Positions 14,575 through 17,169 of a stretch of 17,169 nt of DNA are shown piece by piece; within the stretch, counting starts at the first letter, position 1; each line of letters begins with the position of its first letter. The DNA comes from RSA11 sp036564135 (lineage in GTDB: Bacteria; Actinomycetota; Thermoleophilia; Solirubrobacterales; 70-9). A program made the position numbers and the translations under genes. The notes under the pieces were generated by a model that did no database searches, had not been told where the DNA came from, and saw only the letters and a program-made list of their open reading frames with translations. Location: the NCBI GenBank assembly GCA_036564135.1, contig DATCLC010000161.1:1-17169 (forward strand), in the 5' to 3' direction.

Positions 14575-15381
14575 CTAGGGCTTGCGCTTGGGCCTCGGCA
14601 GCTTGCGGCGCTCGAGCGGCTGCAGGTGCGAGACGAGCTGGTCGTCGACGAGCGCGTGCAGGGCCCACCCCGGGGTCTCGTCGGCGAGCAGCACCTCCTC
14701 GCCGCCGGGGATCTCGAGGGGCGCCTGGCGCCAGGTACTCGGGCAGACCATCACCCCGCAGCCGCCGACCACCCCGAAGGCGCCGCGGTGCGCGTGCCCG
14801 CAGGCCACCAGCAGCGCCTGCGGCTGGCTCGCGAGCACTTCGGCGAGCCCGGCGCGGTCGGGCTCGGGCAGGCCGATCTCGTCCATCGCGCGGATGCCGG
14901 TGAGGATCGGCGGGTGGTGCATCGCGATCAGCGTGGGCATCGCCGGCTCGGAGCGCAGCTCGGCCTCGAGCCAGGCGCGGTGCTCGAAGTCGAGGGCGCC
15001 CTCGATCTTGCCGGGGATCGTCGTGTCGCAGGCGATCAGCCGCAGGCCGCCGATGCGCGTCGTGTAGCGGAACGGGGCGCCCGCGCTGCCGGTGCGTCCG
15101 TCGAGCGCGAAGTACTCGCGCACGGCGTCGCGGTCGTCGTGGTTGCCCGGGATCACGTAGACGGGCAGCTCAAGCGGGGCGAGCAGCTCGCGCACCCGCT
15201 CGTACGCGCGCGCACCGGGGGTATCGACGAGATCGCCGGTGATCAGGACCGCGTCGAGCCTGTTGGGCTGCGCACGCAGGGCGTCGACGGCGGAGGTGAG
15301 CGCGAGCGCCGGCTCGCGGTCGCGCAGGCCGACGGTGATGTGCGGGTCGGACAGCTGCGCGATCAGGGTCGCGTCGGCCAT
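14575..15381 (-). CDS. Metallophosphoesterase, CpdA-like (class III cyclic nucleotide phosphodiesterase type)
   Basis: A 268-residue cytoplasmic protein with the full set of calcineurin-like metal motifs: Asp12/His14 in LSDPH, Asp50 in TGDLVD, Asn80/His81 in GNHDD, His155 in MHHPP, and His196/His198 in GHAHR. The layout and length match the CpdA/Icc family of cyclic nucleotide phosphodiesterases, though members also hydrolyse other phosphodiesters, so the substrate is not certain. A basic C-terminal tail RRKLPRPKRKP follows. It starts 25 bp after the nusG stop and is probably cotranscribed with nusG. I see no strong ribosome site before the ATG. Confidence 0.88.
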   Translation of the reverse strand: MADATLIAQLSDPHITVGLRDREPALALTSAVDALRAQPNRLDAVLITGDLVDTPGARAYERVRELLAPLELPVYVIPGNHDDRDAVREYFALDGRTGSAGAPFRYTTRIGGLRLIACDTTIPGKIEGALDFEHRAWLEAELRSEPAMPTLIAMHHPPILTGIRAMDEIGLPEPDRAGLAEVLASQPQALLVACGHAHRGAFGVVGGCGVMVCPSTWRQAPLEIPGGEEVLLADETPGWALHALVDDQLVSHLQPLERRKLPRPKRKP

Positions 15382-15406
15382 GCGCCCCGGCGCCGGGATG
15401 GGTGGA

Positions 15407-15931
15407 TCAGGCGACCTTCTTCACCTGGTCGTAGCCGACCTCGACCGGCGTCTCGCGGCCGAAGATCGAGACCAGGATCTTGAGCTTCTGGGCGCCCTCG
15501 TTGATCTCGGCGATCTCGCCGGAGAAGTCCGACATCGGGCCGGAGATCACCTTGACCGACTCGCCGACCTGGAACTGCGCCTTGGTGCGCGGCCGCTCGG
15601 CGGTCTCGCGGTGCAGCATCCGGTCGACCTCGGCCTGCGAGAGCGGGATCGGCTTGTTGCGAGAGCCCACGAAGCCGGTGACGCCCGGGGTGTTCTTGAC
15701 GAGGTTCCAAGCGTCGTCGGTCATCTCCATGTTGACGAGCACGTATCCGGGCATCGTGCGCTTCTCGACGCTGACGCGCTGGCCGTCCTTGAGCTCGGAC
15801 ACCTGCTCGGTGGGCACCACGACCTGACGCACCTTGTTGCGCGCGTTCATGGTCTCGACGCGGTGCTCGAGGTTGTGCTTGACCTTGTTCTCGTGACCCG
15901 AGTAGGTGTTGATGACGTACCAGCGGAACAT
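15407..15931 (-). CDS. nusG: Transcription termination/antitermination factor NusG
   Basis: A 174-residue protein of typical length. The NGN domain (about 1-110) opens MFRWYVINTYSGHENKVKHNLE and includes KRTMPGYVLVNMEMTDDAWN and NTPGVTGFVG. The C-terminal KOW domain (about 120-174) has GESVKVISGPMSDFSGEIAEIN and FGRETPVEV. NusG binds the RNA polymerase clamp and, by its KOW domain, Rho or S10. TGAGGAT and TGAGACAG precede the ATG and provide the ribosome site. It follows secE after 57 bp, as usual, but is followed by a metallophosphoesterase instead of rplK. Confidence 0.97.
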   Translation of the reverse strand: MFRWYVINTYSGHENKVKHNLEHRVETMNARNKVRQVVVPTEQVSELKDGQRVSVEKRTMPGYVLVNMEMTDDAWNLVKNTPGVTGFVGSRNKPIPLSQAEVDRMLHRETAERPRTKAQFQVGESVKVISGPMSDFSGEIAEINEGAQKLKILVSIFGRETPVEVGYDQVKKVA

Positions 15932-15988
15932 CTGTCTCAGTTAATCCTCAGTTGAAGTTTTAGTGGGTGCCGCGACTCGCGTCTCGGG

Positions 15989-16540
15989 CTAGACGATCTG
16001 GCGGACCAGCCAGTTGAAGGCGGCGTCGAGCACACCCAGGTAAGCCGCGGCGATGGCGATGAAGATGAGGGTGACGGCGGACGCCTGGGCGAGCGTCTCG
16101 CGATCGGGCCACTGCACGCGGCGCAGCTCGTGCCAGCACGAGATCAGGAAGGCCATCACGCGGCCGCGCTGCTTCTCGGCGGGCTCCTCGCGGCGGCGCC
16201 GGCGCGCTTCGGACTCCTTGGCGCGCCGCTTGCGCTCGCGCTCGAGGCGGCGCTGCTCGCGGCGGCTCAGCTTGCGCTCGCCGTCGGTAGCGACCTCGGC
16301 GCGGCTGGGCGCGGTCTCGGCACGCGACGGCGCGGGCGCCTTGGTGGCGGCCTTCTGCTCCTGGTCGCCCCGCAGCTCGTCGAGGTTCGCGCCGCGCTCG
16401 GCCAGCTCGGCCTCGGCGACATCGGCCGACTCGGGGACCTGCGTCTCGCGCTGGGCCTGCGAGTCGGTGCGTCGCTTCTTCTGCTGCTGAGCCTGCTTCT
16501 TGCGCCGCTCGGCCTTCCGCTGTGCCCTGGTCTTCGCCAC
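15989..16540 (-). CDS. secE: Preprotein translocase subunit SecE with long charged N-terminal extension
   Basis: A 183-residue protein from a GTG start 12 bp after the rpmG stop. The last 60 residues are the conserved SecE core: amphipathic segment FLISCWHELRRVQWPDRETL and a single membrane helix (about 152-173). SecE clamps SecY in the translocon. The first 120 residues are a low-complexity Arg/Lys/Gln/Glu-rich extension, alternately basic and acidic, likely disordered or helical. Extensions occur in other actinobacteria (the mycobacterial protein is also long), but this one is near the long end. No clear ribosome site is seen before the GTG. Confidence 0.93.
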   Translation of the reverse strand: MAKTRAQRKAERRKKQAQQQKKRRTDSQAQRETQVPESADVAEAELAERGANLDELRGDQEQKAATKAPAPSRAETAPSRAEVATDGERKLSRREQRRLERERKRRAKESEARRRRREEPAEKQRGRVMAFLISCWHELRRVQWPDRETLAQASAVTLIFIAIAAAYLGVLDAAFNWLVRQIV

Positions 16541-16552
16541 GATGGGTGGGCG

Positions 16553-16717
16553 CTAGCGCGTTTCCTTATGCGGGGTGTGCCGCCCGCACCAGCGGCAGTA
16601 CTTGCGCAGCTCGATGCGATCCGGCGTGTTGCGCCGCGACTTGTTCGTTTGGTAGTTGCGCCGCTTGCACTCCTCGCAAGCAAGCGTCACAGCGATTCGG
16701 ACGTCTCCGCGAGCCAT
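16553..16717 (-). CDS. rpmG: 50S ribosomal protein L33, zinc-binding form
   Basis: A 54-residue protein, MARGDVRIAVTLACEECK to HTPHKETR. Two CxxC pairs (CEEC at 14-17, CRWC at 41-44) show the zinc-ribbon form of L33, as opposed to the cysteine-free form some bacteria induce on zinc starvation. The ATG has GAGG 5 nt upstream. It is the first gene of the rpmG-secE-nusG run. There is no tRNA gene between rpmG and secE, a place where tRNA-Trp often lies. Confidence 0.95.
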   Translation of the reverse strand: MARGDVRIAVTLACEECKRRNYQTNKSRRNTPDRIELRKYCRWCGRHTPHKETR

Positions 16718-16735
16718 TCGATCCTCACATCTGGC

Positions 16736-16754
16736 GGCCGCCCCGTTGGCGGCC
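16736..16754. other. Stem-loop in the rpmG 5' region
   Basis: GGCCGCC and GGCGGCC form a perfect 7-bp stem around a 5-nt loop. Seven T residues precede it on the minus strand, so it is the wrong way round for a terminator of a minus-strand transcript; on the plus strand A residues follow. It lies about 20 nt upstream of the rpmG start and would sit in its leader. Confidence 0.4.
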
Positions 16755-16795
16755 TACGAAAAAAAGACCTCTGCGCCGCAGCGCGAGGTGCTCGA

Positions 16796-16825
16796 AGAAT
16801 AGCGGCCCCGGCGCGAGCGTTGCCA
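16796..16825 (-). promoter_or_regulatory. Weak candidate promoter for rpmG-secE-nusG
   Basis: TATTCT (16801-16796) is a fair -10 hexamer; TGGCAA (16825-16820) lies 18 nt upstream as a poor -35. Chosen only because the cluster must start in this gap and no better pair was found. Confidence 0.25.
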
Positions 16826-16909
16826 GCTGTGGCGCGCCGTTTGCGCCGCCGGCCCACAGCCCGAGTGCGGGTTTCGGCTCCAACCCTCGGCCAGATTCCG
16901 AAAAAGCGC

Positions 16910-16938
16910 TTGTTTCCGGGGGAAATGATCACTACTAT
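16910..16938 (+). promoter_or_regulatory. Sigma-70-like promoter for the ROK-type regulator
   Basis: TTGTTT (16910-16915), 17-nt spacer, TACTAT (16933-16938). This is the best promoter-like pair in the right-hand gap and points to the plus-strand gene. A start near 16945 would leave a leader of about 50 nt. Confidence 0.5.
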
Positions 16939-16994
16939 CCGTGCCGCGGCGCGCGGCGCGACTACCGTCGGATCGCGCTGGTGGCGTATGAGAA

Positions 16995-17169
16995 TTGGCT
17001 TCGGACCGCAACGGGCATAGCCGTACATCGCCCCCCGCCGGGGCTGGCGCCGTCCTCAAACTGATCCGCGAGGGGGAGGCGGTGACCAGGGCTGATCTGG
17101 CCCGCCACACTGGCCTCGCCCGCTCCACCGTCGCCCAGCGCGTGGACGCGCTCTTGGCCCACAAGCTGG
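16995..17169 (+). CDS. ROK-family-type transcriptional regulator, N-terminal part
   Basis: A partial gene running off the right edge; 58 codons are visible from the TTG at 16995, the only plausible start after the in-frame stop at 16989-16991. The frame reads AVLKLIREGEAVTRADLARH and then TGLARSTVAQRVDALLAHKL, a winged helix-turn-helix of the kind at the N-terminus of ROK-family repressors (NagC/XylR type), which respond to sugars. The sugar-kinase-like domain that would prove ROK membership lies outside the window. It is divergent from rpmG. No strong ribosome site is seen. Confidence 0.6.
   Translation, partial: MASDRNGHSRTSPPAGAGAVLKLIREGEAVTRADLARHTGLARSTVAQRVDALLAHKL

Noticed and set aside
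7452..15406. Inserted block as a transposon or genomic island
   Set aside because: No transposase, integrase, terminal inverted repeats or target duplication were seen, and composition looks like that of the flanking genes; the repeats present are explained by the gene paralogues.
16736..16768. Intrinsic terminator made of the 7-bp stem and the A/T run beside it
   Set aside because: In the minus direction the T run comes before the stem, and in the plus direction A residues follow it; neither orientation gives a stem followed by U.
16718..16994. A tRNA gene in the gap upstream of rpmG
   Set aside because: tRNAs are common near rpmG and secE, but no T-loop GGTTCGAATCC-like sequence or cloverleaf could be found on either strand.

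Overview
The window is very GC-rich, uses GTG and TTG as well as ATG starts, and carries secreted proteins with twin 'choice-of-anchor' beta-helix bodies and basic Lys/Arg-rich C-terminal tails. Together with a SecE that has a long charged N-terminal extension and an actinobacterial-style L10 leader, this points to an actinobacterium, most likely class Thermoleophilia (Solirubrobacterales or a relative). That placement is inference from protein style, not from a marker-gene comparison.

Almost everything is on the minus strand, so transcription runs from high to low coordinates. The backbone is the usual bacterial order rpmG - secE - nusG - rplK - rplA - rplJ, but it is split twice. At the right end lie rpmG (16553-16717), secE (15989-16540) and nusG (15407-15931). 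About 7.8 kb of other genes follow before rplK: a CpdA-type metallophosphoesterase (14575-15381), three paralogous secreted beta-helix proteins (12942-14414, 9259-10782, 7636-9096) and a two-gene lipoprotein operon (11850-12794, and 10977-11850 with a frameshift). Then come rplK (7023-7451) and rplA (6258-7019). A second block separates rplA from rplJ: an M23 peptidase only 12 bp after rplA (5046-6245), a P-domain-like secreted protein (3527-4960) and an exported amidase-signature enzyme with extra N- and C-terminal domains (532-3363). The window ends inside rplJ (1-165), which has a recognisable L10 leader with its kink-turn and a terminator-like hairpin. At the far right a ROK-type regulator starts on the plus strand (from about 16995) behind a good sigma-70-like promoter.

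The most notable signal is non-coding. Each of the three beta-helix genes is preceded by the same arrangement: a TTGC-type -35 box, a 17-18 nt spacer, a TGC-TAnnnT -10 box, and a roughly 105-110 nt leader that begins with a conserved GTCGCTTCGGC block and a hairpin. The stem of that hairpin changes by compensatory substitutions between copies. The lipoprotein operon has a related promoter without the leader. So the embedded exported genes look like an independently regulated surface or cell-wall module lodged in the transcription/translation cluster, perhaps under control of a shared cis-regulatory RNA of a class I cannot name.

I see no tRNA, rRNA, insertion sequence, integrase or CRISPR array. 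Many long open frames on the opposite strand are by-products of high GC and were not called.
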